NCBI RefSeq assembly: GCF_007713705.1
Contig: NZ_VMSJ01000001.1
Span: forward strand, 682,001-746,000
From: Salinicoccus cyprini
Lineage (GTDB): Bacteria > Bacillota > Bacilli > Staphylococcales > Salinicoccaceae
Direction of reading: 5' to 3'
DNA: 64,000 nt
In this document: positions 38,909-47,434 of the stretch, one piece after another
Numbering within the stretch: the first letter of the stretch is position 1
How the letters are laid out: each line of letters begins with the position of its first letter
Notes under the pieces: generated by a model
What the model was told of the DNA's origin: nothing
The model's input: only the letters and a program-made list of their open reading frames with translations
Database searches by the model: none
Program-made: the position numbers and the translations under genes

Positions 38909-39299
38909 ATATATAAAAATGATAATTGCGGAATGTCTGATGACTGTAATAGAGTATGGATGTTAGACTTTACAAAATTAGTAATATAAGTGGAAGGTGA
39001 TTAAAATAGCGAATTTTGTAGATTATCTTTTCAGTTTCTTCGACTTTGTTTTAATACAGAAAAGTCATGGTTCTTATGGTTATCCGATTTGTCCTATGTA
39101 GTTGTTGCATATTATTTATATGTAGCTTTTTCATTTTACGACTTCTAAGTATATAGGTCTGTATAAAATCAATTGGTATGAACTTGAGAGTCAGGTCATT
39201 TTTATTTCTCGAGTTTTTTTATTTATTTGACATCGAAAAAAATCAAAACGGCTATTTTTCACCATATATATATAAAGAGATTTTTCAGGAGGAATCGAT
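38909..39299. other. AT-rich gene-free spacer before comEA
   Basis: This ~390-nt stretch is far more AT-rich than its surroundings and holds no intact gene. A weak 34-codon frame (GTG 38997 to TAG 39101) follows AAGGTGATT, and a neighbouring frame shortly after encodes a hydrophobic run (ILFICSFFILRLL), so it may be the remnant of a small membrane-protein gene. A TTAGAC/TATAAG pair (38963-38990, 16-nt spacer) and a terminator-like hairpin (39181-39220) frame it. TTGACA at 39227 may belong to the comEA promoter, but no good -10 lies at the right distance. AAAA and TTTT runs near 39245-39258 loosely resemble a ComK box. Confidence 0.5.
39181..39220 (+). terminator. Terminator-like hairpin in the spacer before comEA
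   Basis: AACTTGAGA pairs with TCTCGAGTT (9 bp, one G-U) across a 17-nt loop and is followed by a run of seven Ts. Confidence 0.5.
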
Positions 39300-39932
39300 A
39301 TGGTGGATTTTAGTGCAGTCTGGCAGAAATATCGTTATCTGATTGTCGGTGGCGGGGGTATTATCATTGCTCTGGTACTGATCTTCTTTCAGCTTTCGGG
39401 TAATCAGGATGTGGAGGTGATGGCCTATGAGCCAGAACCGGTGGCCGAGGAACCTTCTGCGGAAGAAAATTTGGTGGAGGAGGCCATATTGGTCGAGAAC
39501 ATTTTTGTCGAAGTGAAAGGGGCGGTTAAAAACCCGGGCGTATACGAACTGCCGCCTGATGCCAGGGTCAAGAATGTCCTTGAAATGGCGCAGCTTGAAC
39601 CGGAAGCCGATCTGCTCACAGTCAACCAGTCGATGAAACTGGTCGACGAGATGGTCATCTATGTACCAGAATTGGGTGAGTTGGTTGTTGCCACTGAAGC
39701 ACCTGGTCCTACTGGCGACAGCACCCAGGAGGAAGGGAAGGTGAACATCAATACGGCGACCATCGAAGAGCTGACGACGCTGAACGGCATTGGTGAGAAG
39801 AAGGCTCAGCTCTTCATCGATTACAGGGAAGAGAACGGGCTTTTCATGAAGCTTGAAGATATCAAGAATATCTCCGGAATCGGAGATAAAACATATGAAA
39901 GTCTGGAACCTTATATTACAATAGATGAATAG
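39300..39932 (+). CDS. comEA: Competence protein ComEA (DNA receptor)
   Basis: The 210-residue protein has an N-terminal membrane anchor (about residues 14-31), an acidic stalk, an SLBB domain (FVEVKGAVKNPGVYELP) and a C-terminal double helix-hairpin-helix (VNINTATIEELTTLNGIG; IKNISGIGDK). ComEA binds incoming double-stranded DNA outside the membrane and passes it to ComEC. GGAGG lies 7 nt before the ATG. comEB and comEC follow in the same operon. Confidence 0.95.
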   Translation: MVDFSAVWQKYRYLIVGGGGIIIALVLIFFQLSGNQDVEVMAYEPEPVAEEPSAEENLVEEAILVENIFVEVKGAVKNPGVYELPPDARVKNVLEMAQLEPEADLLTVNQSMKLVDEMVIYVPELGELVVATEAPGPTGDSTQEEGKVNINTATIEELTTLNGIGEKKAQLFIDYREENGLFMKLEDIKNISGIGDKTYESLEPYITIDE

Positions 39933-39949
39933 TAAAGAGGAGGGCGAAT

Positions 39950-40411
39950 ATGAGAATAGACTGGCATCAGTATTTCCTGGCCCAGAGCCATCTGCTGAGC
40001 CTGCGCTCTACATGCGAGCGGCTCAAAGTGGGCGCAACAATTGTAAAGGATAACCGGGTGATTGCCGGAGGGTACAATGGATCGGTGTCAGGCGAAGCCC
40101 ATTGCATCGATGTGGGTTGCCTGATTGAAGGAAAGCACTGCATCAGAACCATCCATGCAGAAATAAATGCGCTGCTGCAATGTTCCAAGTTCGGGGTATC
40201 GACGGAAGGGGCAAGCATCTACGTCACCCATTTTCCATGTGTGCACTGTACAAAATCGCTGATCCAGGCGGGCATCCGTTACATATACTATGCAGAAGAT
40301 TATAAGAATCATCCGTATGCACTGGAACTGCTGGGGAAGACAGGCGTTCATTACGAGCGTATCCCCTTCAACAGGGATAATGTGATCGATGCACTGCATC
40401 AGCAGACATGA
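39950..40411 (+). CDS. comEB: ComEB, dCMP deaminase family protein
   Basis: The 153-residue zinc deaminase has HAEINALLQC with the His and catalytic Glu, and FPCVHCTKSL with the two zinc-binding Cys. Deoxycytidylate deaminases convert dCMP to dUMP; in B. subtilis ComEB is not needed for DNA uptake itself. Additional Cys/His near CIDVGCLIEGKHC could bind a second zinc. It overlaps comEC by 4 nt (ATGA). Confidence 0.93.
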   Translation: MRIDWHQYFLAQSHLLSLRSTCERLKVGATIVKDNRVIAGGYNGSVSGEAHCIDVGCLIEGKHCIRTIHAEINALLQCSKFGVSTEGASIYVTHFPCVHCTKSLIQAGIRYIYYAEDYKNHPYALELLGKTGVHYERIPFNRDNVIDALHQQT

Positions 40412-42651
40412 TTCCTTTTCTTATCCTGCTGGCGATTCTTAATGGATATATTCTGGCCGGCCAGCCGGTCATCGGGTTATTTTTCATCATCACTACCAGT
40501 GTAATCAGCTATAGAAAACTGGGAGGCTTGTTTCTCATCCTCCATTGTCTAGTGGCAGCCATCATCTCGATGGCTGTTTTTATGTTGCCTGAAAAAACAC
40601 CTCCACCAGTTGACAGCATTCCAGGCTTTACCGTCACCGGCTACAAGTACTACCAGGACAGCATTGCACATACTGCCACATACAATGACAGACGGTATGA
40701 CCTCTATCTCGAGGAATCGGTGAAGCTGCCGGTCGGATATGCGTGTTCAGGGCCGTTTGAAGTGCATATGCCGGCTGAGAACAGGAACTTCATCAAGGTG
40801 GACGACAGGATGACAATGAATATCAATGATCTCGCTGGCCGCATAAATGAAGACACCATTGATGCTGCAGCATGCCAACCTGTCGAGAAAACGGCAGGGA
40901 TGCGGCTGGCCGAAATCAGGGACGGCTATATGGAACGTGTTCTTGGTGCAACTGTCCACGACTACAAGTTTGATATACTGACGCTGTCGGTCGGCAACAA
41001 GGCATATATTACATCGGAATTCTTTGATTCACTGCAGAAGCTCGGCATCTATCATCTCTATGTCATTTCAGGCACCCATATCGCATTCATCAGTGGCATC
41101 CTGTTCTTCCTGCTCAACCGGCTGCGTCTTGATATTACGACAATCAGACTGGTCATGATGGCCAGTCTGATCCTGTTCCTTTTCCTCAACTTCTTCAGTC
41201 CGAGTGTCTTCCGTGCTGTGTTCATGACCGTCGTACTGCTGGCAACCTCATTCACAAGGCATAAGCCGTATCTGGCTGTCATTTCGCTGTCTGCCATCAT
41301 CCAGATACTGCTAAATCCATGGATCGTCTACCATGCCGGATTCCAGCTGTCCTATATCACCACATTCCTGATTATTCTGAGCCGGAACTACTGGAGCCAG
41401 TATGGATTTTTCACACAGCTGTTCGGCATTACACTGATTGCCGAATTCTCCACCCTCGTCATCCTGCTGCATCAGTTCAACGAACTGAGCATCAGCGGCA
41501 TCATGATGAATCTCATATTCATTCCACTATTCACCTTTCTGATATTTCCGATGGTGATTCTTTTCAATGTAATGGCGTTTACACATCTGCCTGACTTCAT
41601 GGACGTGTTCTATGCATTCACCTTCGGCATGCTGCGCCAGCTGATCACCGTGATTGCAGAGGGCATGCGTCACCGCATTTCGGTTGCCAATCTGAACTTT
41701 TTCTGGCTGATCATGCTTGTCACACTGACGTACTGGATGATCCGCACGCTCTGTCTGAAGCAGTTCAGAAGACTTGTGGTGCTGACTATATGCTTCGGTT
41801 TGTCCATATATATGATCGATCGGCTGTCCTATCAGGACTATACGGTAACGATGGTGGATGTCGGGCAGGGGGATGCCTTTGTCATCGAGGATCACAGGAG
41901 TGGCACAGTCATCCTGCTGGACACCGGGGGACAGTTCTATTTCCGGGATGCCGGACGCAAGCTTTCTGAAAGGACGGTGCTGCCGTATCTTAAGGAGTCC
42001 GGAGTCGACCGGATCGACATGCTGATCCTTTCTCATTTCGATCTGGATCACGTCGGGGAGAGCCACCATATCATGACCGAACTGCCGGTGGATCATGTCT
42101 ACCTTAATACGAATGACCCGGGGTTTGAAGCCTGGTACGCCGGAGTGCCGCGGGATTTCGAGGGGAAGATTATCAACGCGCTGGAATCACAGGAGATCAG
42201 AGCCGGCGGCATTGTGATTGAAAGACTATTTCCAGATGCGACGCTGCAGGAGGTGGATACGAATCAGAACTCACTCGTACTGAAAGTCCATACCGGCAGC
42301 TTCAGCTTCCTGTTTACCGGAGACACTGATGTTGAGATGGAAACGCAGATGATGTCTACGCAGGGAACAATCGAAGCGGATGTGCTGAAGCTCGCCCACC
42401 ATGGCTCGGATACATCAACTGGCGACCACTTTCTCGCCCACTCGACCTTTACATACGGTCTCATCTCGGCAGGACTGGACAATCGCTACGGCCATCCGCA
42501 TGCGGAGGTTCTCGGGCGGGTCCGGGACCTCAGGCTGCTGGACACCACGAAGCATGGCATGGTACGCTTTACCATCAGGAATGACAGGATGTGCATCGAA
42601 ACAAAACTTGATGAAACGATAGATCATTGCATAAAAAAAAGAGCTGAATGA
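40408..42651 (+). CDS. comEC: DNA-uptake channel protein ComEC/Rec2
   Basis: The 747-residue protein has N-terminal membrane segments and an OB-like extracellular part, the Competence domain with many membrane helices (VISGTHIAFISGILFFLL and onward to ~residue 470), and a C-terminal metallo-beta-lactamase-like domain (VDVGQGDAFV, LSHFDLDHVGE, LAHHGSDTST). It forms the channel for single-stranded DNA, and the MBL domain may degrade the other strand. The hydrolase motifs look intact. Length matches the family, so uptake capacity seems preserved. Confidence 0.95.
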   Translation: MIPFLILLAILNGYILAGQPVIGLFFIITTSVISYRKLGGLFLILHCLVAAIISMAVFMLPEKTPPPVDSIPGFTVTGYKYYQDSIAHTATYNDRRYDLYLEESVKLPVGYACSGPFEVHMPAENRNFIKVDDRMTMNINDLAGRINEDTIDAAACQPVEKTAGMRLAEIRDGYMERVLGATVHDYKFDILTLSVGNKAYITSEFFDSLQKLGIYHLYVISGTHIAFISGILFFLLNRLRLDITTIRLVMMASLILFLFLNFFSPSVFRAVFMTVVLLATSFTRHKPYLAVISLSAIIQILLNPWIVYHAGFQLSYITTFLIILSRNYWSQYGFFTQLFGITLIAEFSTLVILLHQFNELSISGIMMNLIFIPLFTFLIFPMVILFNVMAFTHLPDFMDVFYAFTFGMLRQLITVIAEGMRHRISVANLNFFWLIMLVTLTYWMIRTLCLKQFRRLVVLTICFGLSIYMIDRLSYQDYTVTMVDVGQGDAFVIEDHRSGTVILLDTGGQFYFRDAGRKLSERTVLPYLKESGVDRIDMLILSHFDLDHVGESHHIMTELPVDHVYLNTNDPGFEAWYAGVPRDFEGKIINALESQEIRAGGIVIERLFPDATLQEVDTNQNSLVLKVHTGSFSFLFTGDTDVEMETQMMSTQGTIEADVLKLAHHGSDTSTGDHFLAHSTFTYGLISAGLDNRYGHPHAEVLGRVRDLRLLDTTKHGMVRFTIRNDRMCIETKLDETIDHCIKKRAE

Positions 42652-42660
42652 TCAGCTCTT
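42632..42660 (-). terminator. Intrinsic terminator of yqzM (minus strand)
   Basis: A perfect 9-bp stem (42639-42647 with 42652-42660, ATGA loop) has eight As on its left, which read as a U-run on the minus strand. It overlaps the comEC stop and may end comEC transcripts too. Confidence 0.75.
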
Positions 42661-42793
42661 AACCTGCAACAATCTGGAAGATCTGGGCAATAACATAAAT
42701 GGCTGTCAGGCCGAGGAAACCAACCAGAAACCCAAGTCCGGAATCGACGATGTCGTTGTTCTTGGATTGTACGTGCTTTTCGAATTTATTCAT
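42659..42793 (-). CDS. yqzM: YqzM family small membrane protein (44 aa)
   Basis: A 44-residue frame starts MNKFEKHVQSKNND and ends with one hydrophobic segment (about residues 20-42, GFLVGFLGLTAIYVIAQIF). AGGAGG lies 7 nt upstream of the ATG. B. subtilis YqzM has the same size, similar N-terminal sequence and the same place and orientation between comEC and holA. Function is unknown. It has its own terminator, so it is an independent small gene rather than an antisense by-product. Confidence 0.88.
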   Translation of the reverse strand: MNKFEKHVQSKNNDIVDSGLGFLVGFLGLTAIYVIAQIFQIVAG

Positions 42794-42887
42794 GAGATAA
42801 CCTCCTAAACATATCCCTTACAGTATAGGATAAATTCACAAAAAAAGCTATAATGGATTTATAATCAGTACAGGAGCGACTTTATAG

Positions 42888-43850
42888 ATGGAAAAACTAC
42901 AGCTTATATATGGCAGCAATACCATGAGAATTACAGAAAAGGCGAAATCACTCGCACAGAACTTTGTCGACGAGCCGGACGCGTTCAGTATCGTTACGCT
43001 CAATTACAAGGAGACACCGGTCGAGGGCATCATCGAAGAAGCGCAGACCCTGCCTTTCCTGTCCGACCGGAAAGCCGTCATCGTGGACGATGCCATTTCC
43101 TTTACCGGCGCCAAAGTACGCTCTGAAGTCGAGCACAATATCGATCTGCTCGTCGAGTACTTCAATAATAAGAATGACGACACGCTGGTCATATTCAAGG
43201 TGTTCAGCGAACAGCTTGATAACCGCAAGAAGATCACCAAGCTGATCAAGAGCAAAGGTGAAATCACACAGATCAGTGAAATGACCGAGCAGGAAATCCG
43301 CGGCTTCATCAGAAATGAAGTGGATGGGGCAGGCGTGCAGATGGATGCATCGGCCATGGATCTGTTCATCCAGCTTGTCGGCATCAAGTACGAGCACGTA
43401 TCAAACGAGCTGCAGAAGGTGCTGCTCTATGTCGAGGAATCGGTGACGGAATCGGATATCGAGGCTATTGTCAGTGTCAGCCTCGAACAGAACATATTCA
43501 AGCTGACCGACCTGATACTGTCGGGCAGGAAAGCGGAAGCGGTCAAGCTCCTTCGTGACCTCATCCTGCAGAATGAGGAGCCGATGCAGCTGCTGCACCT
43601 TATCATCAGCCAGCTGAGACTGCTCTACCAGGTCAAACTGATGCAGCAGGAAGGCTATCAGGGCGACTCCATCGCCAAGGCGCTCAAAGTCCATCCATAC
43701 CGCGTCAAGCTCGCCGTCCGGGAAGTGCGCAAGTACCAGCAGGCGGAGCTTGAGCGCAAGATGGTCAAATGCCGGGATATCGACTACAAATTCAAATCCA
43801 GCTATCTCGACAGGGAGACACTGTTCGAGCTGTTTATTCTGGAAATTTAA
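42888..43850 (+). CDS. holA: DNA polymerase III delta subunit
   Basis: The 320-residue protein has the clamp-loader delta layout: degenerate AAA+ N-terminal part (LIYGSNTMRITEKAKS; LPFLSDRKAVIVDDA), a middle lid, and the C-terminal collar helices (FKLTDLILSGRKAEAVKLL). It opens the beta sliding clamp. The ribosome-binding site AGGAG is 11 nt away, rather far. TATAAT sequences at 42849 and 42860 are candidate -10 elements. It is followed by a very long inverted repeat before rpsT. Confidence 0.94.
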   Translation: MEKLQLIYGSNTMRITEKAKSLAQNFVDEPDAFSIVTLNYKETPVEGIIEEAQTLPFLSDRKAVIVDDAISFTGAKVRSEVEHNIDLLVEYFNNKNDDTLVIFKVFSEQLDNRKKITKLIKSKGEITQISEMTEQEIRGFIRNEVDGAGVQMDASAMDLFIQLVGIKYEHVSNELQKVLLYVEESVTESDIEAIVSVSLEQNIFKLTDLILSGRKAEAVKLLRDLILQNEEPMQLLHLIISQLRLLYQVKLMQQEGYQGDSIAKALKVHPYRVKLAVREVRKYQQAELERKMVKCRDIDYKFKSSYLDRETLFELFILEI

Positions 43851-43852
43851 AA

Positions 43853-43905
43853 ATCCCCTCTCGAATGAAGTGAACTTTTTTAGTTCACCTCATTCGAGAG
43901 GGGAT
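43853..43905. terminator. Long 24-bp inverted repeat between holA and rpsT
   Basis: The arms 43853-43876 and 43882-43905 pair over 24 bp with a single mismatch and a TTTTT loop, starting 2 nt after the holA stop. There is no T-run after it on the + strand. It may terminate or protect transcripts from both convergent genes. Confidence 0.65.
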
Positions 43906-43922
43906 GCGTCATTTAGGAAAAT

Positions 43923-43948
43923 AAAAAAACCTTCCGGAAGAAGGTTTT
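43923..43948 (-). terminator. Intrinsic terminator of rpsT (minus strand)
   Basis: A 9-bp stem (43926-43934 with 43940-43948) is flanked by a run of seven As, read as Us on the minus strand. It touches the rpsT stop codon. Confidence 0.85.
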
Positions 43949-44192
43949 ACTTGGACATCAGTTGAGATTTCACACGAGCCGCTTTGTTAGTGTGGATCAG
44001 GTTCTTTTTAGAAGCTTTATCTACATGTTTAACAGCGTTGGAAATAAGTGTCTCAACGTTTTCTGCATTGTTTGTTTTAGCAGTCATCGCACGCTTGACA
44101 GCAGTACGCATTTCGTTTTTTTGAGCAATATTTTGGCTATGCGCTTTTTCAGTAGTTTTCACTCTTTTGATAGCTGATTTAATGTTAGGCAT
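43947..44192 (-). CDS. rpsT: Small ribosomal subunit protein bS20
   Basis: The 81-residue, very basic protein begins MPNIKSAIKRVKTTEKA and ends with NKAARVKSQL, a full S20. It binds 16S rRNA early in 30S assembly. The start is ATG 44192 with GGAGGTG upstream; the frame stays open further upstream but that part covers the leader and lacks any homology to S20. The gene is divergent from lepA, as in many Firmicutes. Confidence 0.96.
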   Translation of the reverse strand: MPNIKSAIKRVKTTEKAHSQNIAQKNEMRTAVKRAMTAKTNNAENVETLISNAVKHVDKASKKNLIHTNKAARVKSQLMSK

Positions 44193-44204
44193 TAATTTCA
44201 CCTC

Positions 44205-44241
44205 CATCTTATAGTTGTACAACTTTAATTGCAACAAGATG
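44205..44241 (-). promoter_or_regulatory. Structured leader upstream of rpsT
   Basis: On the minus strand CATCTT-GTTG pairs with CAAC-AAGATG (3-nt bulge), and within it GTTGTACAAC is a perfect 10-bp palindrome. The hairpin ends just before the GGAGGTG ribosome-binding site. It could be an RNA control element or a DNA operator; neither is established. Confidence 0.4.
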
Positions 44242-44288
44242 TATTTTATCAAATAAGCCGTGGATATGCAATATAAATAGAAAATGAA

Positions 44289-44317
44289 TTGAACGAAATT
44301 GCGTTTGTTGTTATAAT
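44289..44317 (+). promoter_or_regulatory. SigA-type promoter of lepA
   Basis: TTGAAC (44289-44294) and a perfect TATAAT (44312-44317) have a 17-nt spacer, 36 nt before the lepA start. Confidence 0.85.
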
Positions 44318-44352
44318 ACAACCATTGTCATTAAGAGAAAGTTGGAAGATAT

Positions 44353-46176
44353 ATGAATGATCAAGAGCGTTTGAAACGTCAGGAAAAAATAAGAAACTTT
44401 TCAATCATCGCCCATATTGATCACGGCAAGAGTACGCTTGCAGACCGTATTCTTGAAAATACCAAATCTGTCACATCAAGAGAGATGAAGTCACAGCTTC
44501 TCGACTCGATGGATCTGGAGCGTGAACGTGGCATTACAATAAAACTGAATGCAGTGCAGCTTAAATATACTGCTCAGGATGGCGAAGACTATATTTTCCA
44601 TCTTATAGATACACCGGGACACGTCGATTTTACATACGAAGTCTCCCGTTCTCTCGCTGCCTGCGAAGGCGCGATTCTCGTCGTGGATGCAGCCCAGGGC
44701 ATCGAAGCCCAGACACTGGCGAACGTCTATCTGGCACTAGACAATGACCTGGAACTGATTCCGGTCATCAATAAGATCGATCTGCCTGCAGCGGATCCGG
44801 AACGGATCGCACAGGAAGTGGAGGATGTCATCGGACTGGATAAGGAAGATGCCATCATGGCATCAGCCAAGGCGAACATCGGTATTGAAGAAATACTTGA
44901 GAGTGTCGTCAGGACGGTTCCTGCACCGGCAGGAGACCCGTCAGCACCGCTCAAGGCGCTGATCTTCGACTCCATCTTCGACCCGTACCGCGGGGTCATC
45001 TCATCCATCCGTATTGTGGAAGGGACAGTCAAACCGGGCGATAAGATCAAAATGATGGCGACCGGCAAGACGTTTGAAGTGGCTGAAGTCGGCATCAATA
45101 CGCCGAAGCCGCTTCCGGTACAGGAACTGACGGTCGGCGACGTCGGCTATCTGATGGCTTCGGTCAAGAATGTCAGCGACTCCCGTGTCGGTGATACCAT
45201 CACGCTTGCCGACAATCCGGCTGAAGCACCGCTCCAGGGCTATAAGAAGATGAACCCGATGGTCTACTGCGGCATCTATCCGATTGATTCCGGCAAGTAC
45301 AATGATCTGCGCGAAGCACTCGAAAAGCTTGAACTCAACGATTCCGCGCTCGTCTACGAGCCGGAGACTTCCCAGGCACTCGGTTTCGGCTATCGTACCG
45401 GCTTCCTCGGACTGCTTCACATGGAGATCGTCCAGGAGCGTATCGAGCGTGAGTTCGGCATCGAGCTGATTGCGACGGCACCATCCGTCATATATGAAGT
45501 GTTCATGACGGACGGTTCCAAAGTCGTCGTCGACAACCCGGCGGAAATGCCGGATCCGCAGAAGATCGACCACATCGAGGAACCATACGTGAAATCGACG
45601 GTCATGGTGCCGAATGAATATGTCGGCTCTGTCATGGAACTGTGCCAGAAGAAACGCGGCAACTTCATCACGATGGACTATCTCGATGATATCCGTGTCA
45701 ACATCATCTATGAAATTCCGCTGTCTGAAGTCGTCTTCGACTTCTTCGATCAGCTGAAATCCCAGACGAAGGGCTACGCTTCATTCGACTATGAAATGAT
45801 CGGCTACAAGGAGAGCAGACTTGTCAAGATGGATGTGCTCCTGAATGGCGAGCAGGTCGATGCACTGAGCATCATTGTCCACCGTGATTTCGCCTACGAC
45901 CGCGGCAAGATCATCGTCGAGAAGCTGAAGACCCTGATTCCGCGCCAGCAGTTTGAAGTGCCTGTCCAGGCGGCAATCGGCCAGAAGGTCATTGCCCGGA
46001 CGAACATCAAGTCGATGGGCAAGAACGTACTTTCCAAGTGCTATGGCGGGGATATCAGCCGTAAGCGCAAACTGCTCGAGAAGCAGAAAGAAGGTAAGAA
46101 AAAAATGAAGGCAGTTGGAAGTGTGGAGATTCCTCAGGAAGCATTTCTCGCTGTACTTAAAATGGACGAAGAATAA
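44353..46176 (+). CDS. lepA: Elongation factor 4 (LepA)
   Basis: The 607-residue GTPase has [10 protein letters not shown] at residues 20-29, [16 protein letters not shown] and NKIDLP. The C-terminal LepA-specific domain ends with [18 protein letters not shown]. It acts on the ribosome, promoting back-translocation or aiding initiation and biogenesis. It has its own consensus-like promoter and a terminator that begins at its stop codon, so it is largely monocistronic. Confidence 0.97.
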   Translation: MNDQERLKRQEKIRNFSIIAHIDHGKSTLADRILENTKSVTSREMKSQLLDSMDLERERGITIKLNAVQLKYTAQDGEDYIFHLIDTPGHVDFTYEVSRSLAACEGAILVVDAAQGIEAQTLANVYLALDNDLELIPVINKIDLPAADPERIAQEVEDVIGLDKEDAIMASAKANIGIEEILESVVRTVPAPAGDPSAPLKALIFDSIFDPYRGVISSIRIVEGTVKPGDKIKMMATGKTFEVAEVGINTPKPLPVQELTVGDVGYLMASVKNVSDSRVGDTITLADNPAEAPLQGYKKMNPMVYCGIYPIDSGKYNDLREALEKLELNDSALVYEPETSQALGFGYRTGFLGLLHMEIVQERIEREFGIELIATAPSVIYEVFMTDGSKVVVDNPAEMPDPQKIDHIEEPYVKSTVMVPNEYVGSVMELCQKKRGNFITMDYLDDIRVNIIYEIPLSEVVFDFFDQLKSQTKGYASFDYEMIGYKESRLVKMDVLLNGEQVDALSIIVHRDFAYDRGKIIVEKLKTLIPRQQFEVPVQAAIGQKVIARTNIKSMGKNVLSKCYGGDISRKRKLLEKQKEGKKKMKAVGSVEIPQEAFLAVLKMDEE

Positions 46177-46205
46177 AAGCCACTGCATAGTGGCTTTTCG
46201 TTTTG
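46175..46205 (+). terminator. Intrinsic terminator after lepA
   Basis: A perfect 10-bp stem (46175-46184 with 46189-46198, GCAT loop) overlaps the lepA stop codon and is followed by CGTTTTG. Confidence 0.8.
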
Positions 46206-46219
46206 AATGGAGTGTCGTC

Positions 46220-47341
46220 ATGGCAGAAAGCCTATATATTCATATCCCCTTTTGCAACCGCATATGCACGTACTGCGACTTCAACAAGGTGCTGATTCAC
46301 AACCAGCCGGTCGATGCCTATCTGGATGCACTGATCAGAGAGCTGCGCGCAATCAAAGCGCAGAATTTCAGAACCATCTTCGTCGGTGGAGGCACACCGA
46401 CCGCGCTCAGTGAAGCGCAGCTCGCCCGCCTGCTTGCAGCAGTCAACGAGCGCTTCCACGTAACGGAAGAGTTCACGTTCGAGGCGAATCCCGATGAACT
46501 GACACCGGGCAAGCTTGATGTACTGAAGAACCATGGTGTCAACCGCATCAGCCTCGGTGTCCAGACTTTCAATGAGGACCTGCTCAAAGTACTCGGCCGC
46601 TCCCATGGCTATGATGACATATTCAATGCCATCAATCATATGGAGAAGATCGGCCTCGACAACTACTCGCTCGACCTGATGTACAATCTGCCAGGCGAGA
46701 CGATGCAGGATCTGGACGACAGTCTTAGTCATATACAGACGTTGTCACCGAAGCATATCTCCTGGTATTCACTGATCATTGAACCGCATACCGTGTTCTA
46801 CAACCAGATCAGAAAAGGCCGGATGAAGGTCGATGACGATGACATCGAAGGACAGAAGTACCAGCATGTCATCAATGGTCTCCGGGCTCTCGGCTATCCG
46901 CAGTACGAGATTTCGAACTTCTCGCAGCCGGCCTATGAATCGGAGCACAACAAGACCTACTGGAAGAACGAGCCGTACTACGGCGCTGGTGCCGGCAGCC
47001 ATGGGTATATCGACAGCACGAGATACTACAACATCAAGCCGGTCAACCACTATATCCAGTCCATGGACGAAACGGGCTCGGTCGTCAAAGAGACACTGCC
47101 GCTTGACATAAAGGCGCAGATGGAGGAGGAGATGTTCCTCGGCCTGCGCATGAACCGTGGTGTGGATGCCAACCGGTTCGAATCGAAATTCGGCCGTTCC
47201 ATGGATGACGTCTATGATACTGTCATAAGGCAGGAGACGGACAGGGGACATATCACGAGCAGCGAGGGATATGTTGCGCTGACGGACGCAGGGCGCATGG
47301 TCGGCAATACTGTTTTCATGGAGTTTCTGCTTGAAGAATAG
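46220..47341 (+). CDS. hemW: Heme chaperone HemW (radical SAM)
   Basis: The 373-residue protein has IHIPFCNRICTYCDF at the N-terminus, with iron-sulfur Cys at residues 12, 16 and 19 (CxxxCxxC). GGGTPTAL and VNRISLGVQTFNEDLLKVLGR follow, with the HemN C-terminal domain last. HemW binds heme and delivers it to respiratory proteins; it lacks the N-terminal extension of true HemN oxidases. ATG 46220 has GGAG 7 nt upstream; the longer open frame would overlap lepA. It stands directly ahead of the heat-shock operon, as in other Bacillales. Confidence 0.94.
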   Translation: MAESLYIHIPFCNRICTYCDFNKVLIHNQPVDAYLDALIRELRAIKAQNFRTIFVGGGTPTALSEAQLARLLAAVNERFHVTEEFTFEANPDELTPGKLDVLKNHGVNRISLGVQTFNEDLLKVLGRSHGYDDIFNAINHMEKIGLDNYSLDLMYNLPGETMQDLDDSLSHIQTLSPKHISWYSLIIEPHTVFYNQIRKGRMKVDDDDIEGQKYQHVINGLRALGYPQYEISNFSQPAYESEHNKTYWKNEPYYGAGAGSHGYIDSTRYYNIKPVNHYIQSMDETGSVVKETLPLDIKAQMEEEMFLGLRMNRGVDANRFESKFGRSMDDVYDTVIRQETDRGHITSSEGYVALTDAGRMVGNTVFMEFLLEE

Positions 47342-47366
47342 TTTTCGATATTAATTGACCATATGG

Positions 47367-47383
47367 ATTGACATACTTTGACC
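47367..47383. promoter_or_regulatory. Probable CtsR operator at the hrcA promoter
   Basis: ATTGACA-TAC-TTTGACC resembles two CtsR heptads (TTTGACC type) with 3-nt spacing; the right half is perfect, the left has two mismatches. A third ATTGACC lies at 47354-47360. It covers the -35 hexamer. In S. aureus the dnaK operon is known to be under both HrcA and CtsR, which fits. Confidence 0.6.
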
Positions 47384-47396
47384 AATTTGATAAATT
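47368..47396 (+). promoter_or_regulatory. SigA promoter of the hrcA-grpE-dnaK operon
   Basis: A perfect TTGACA (47368-47373) and TAAATT (47391-47396) have 17-nt spacing. Transcription would start near 47403, inside the CIRCE element. Confidence 0.75.
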
Positions 47397-47400
47397 AATA

Positions 47401-47427
47401 TTGGCACTTGAGGATAAAGAGTGCTAA
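47401..47427. promoter_or_regulatory. CIRCE operator (HrcA binding site)
   Basis: TTGGCACTT-N9-GAGTGCTAA matches the CIRCE consensus (TTAGCACTC-N9-GAGTGCTAA): right arm perfect, left arm two mismatches, spacer exactly 9. It is the only CIRCE in the cluster and covers the likely transcription start. Confidence 0.93.
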
Positions 47428-47434
47428 TGAGGTG

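Noticed and set aside
39245-39258. ComK box before comEA
   Set aside because: AAAA and TTTT runs are present but with spacing of 6 and no second box at a known distance; the region is AT-rich enough for chance matches.
44193-44321. N-terminal extension of rpsT to 124 residues
   Set aside because: It runs through the leader and the lepA promoter; S20 begins at MPNIKSA with a strong ribosome-binding site.
46115-46219. N-terminal extension of hemW
   Set aside because: It overlaps the end of lepA and the terminator; the family starts just before the CxxxCxxC motif.
47408-47434. Earlier TTG start for hrcA
   Set aside because: It lies within the CIRCE element and only about 5 nt after the predicted transcription start.
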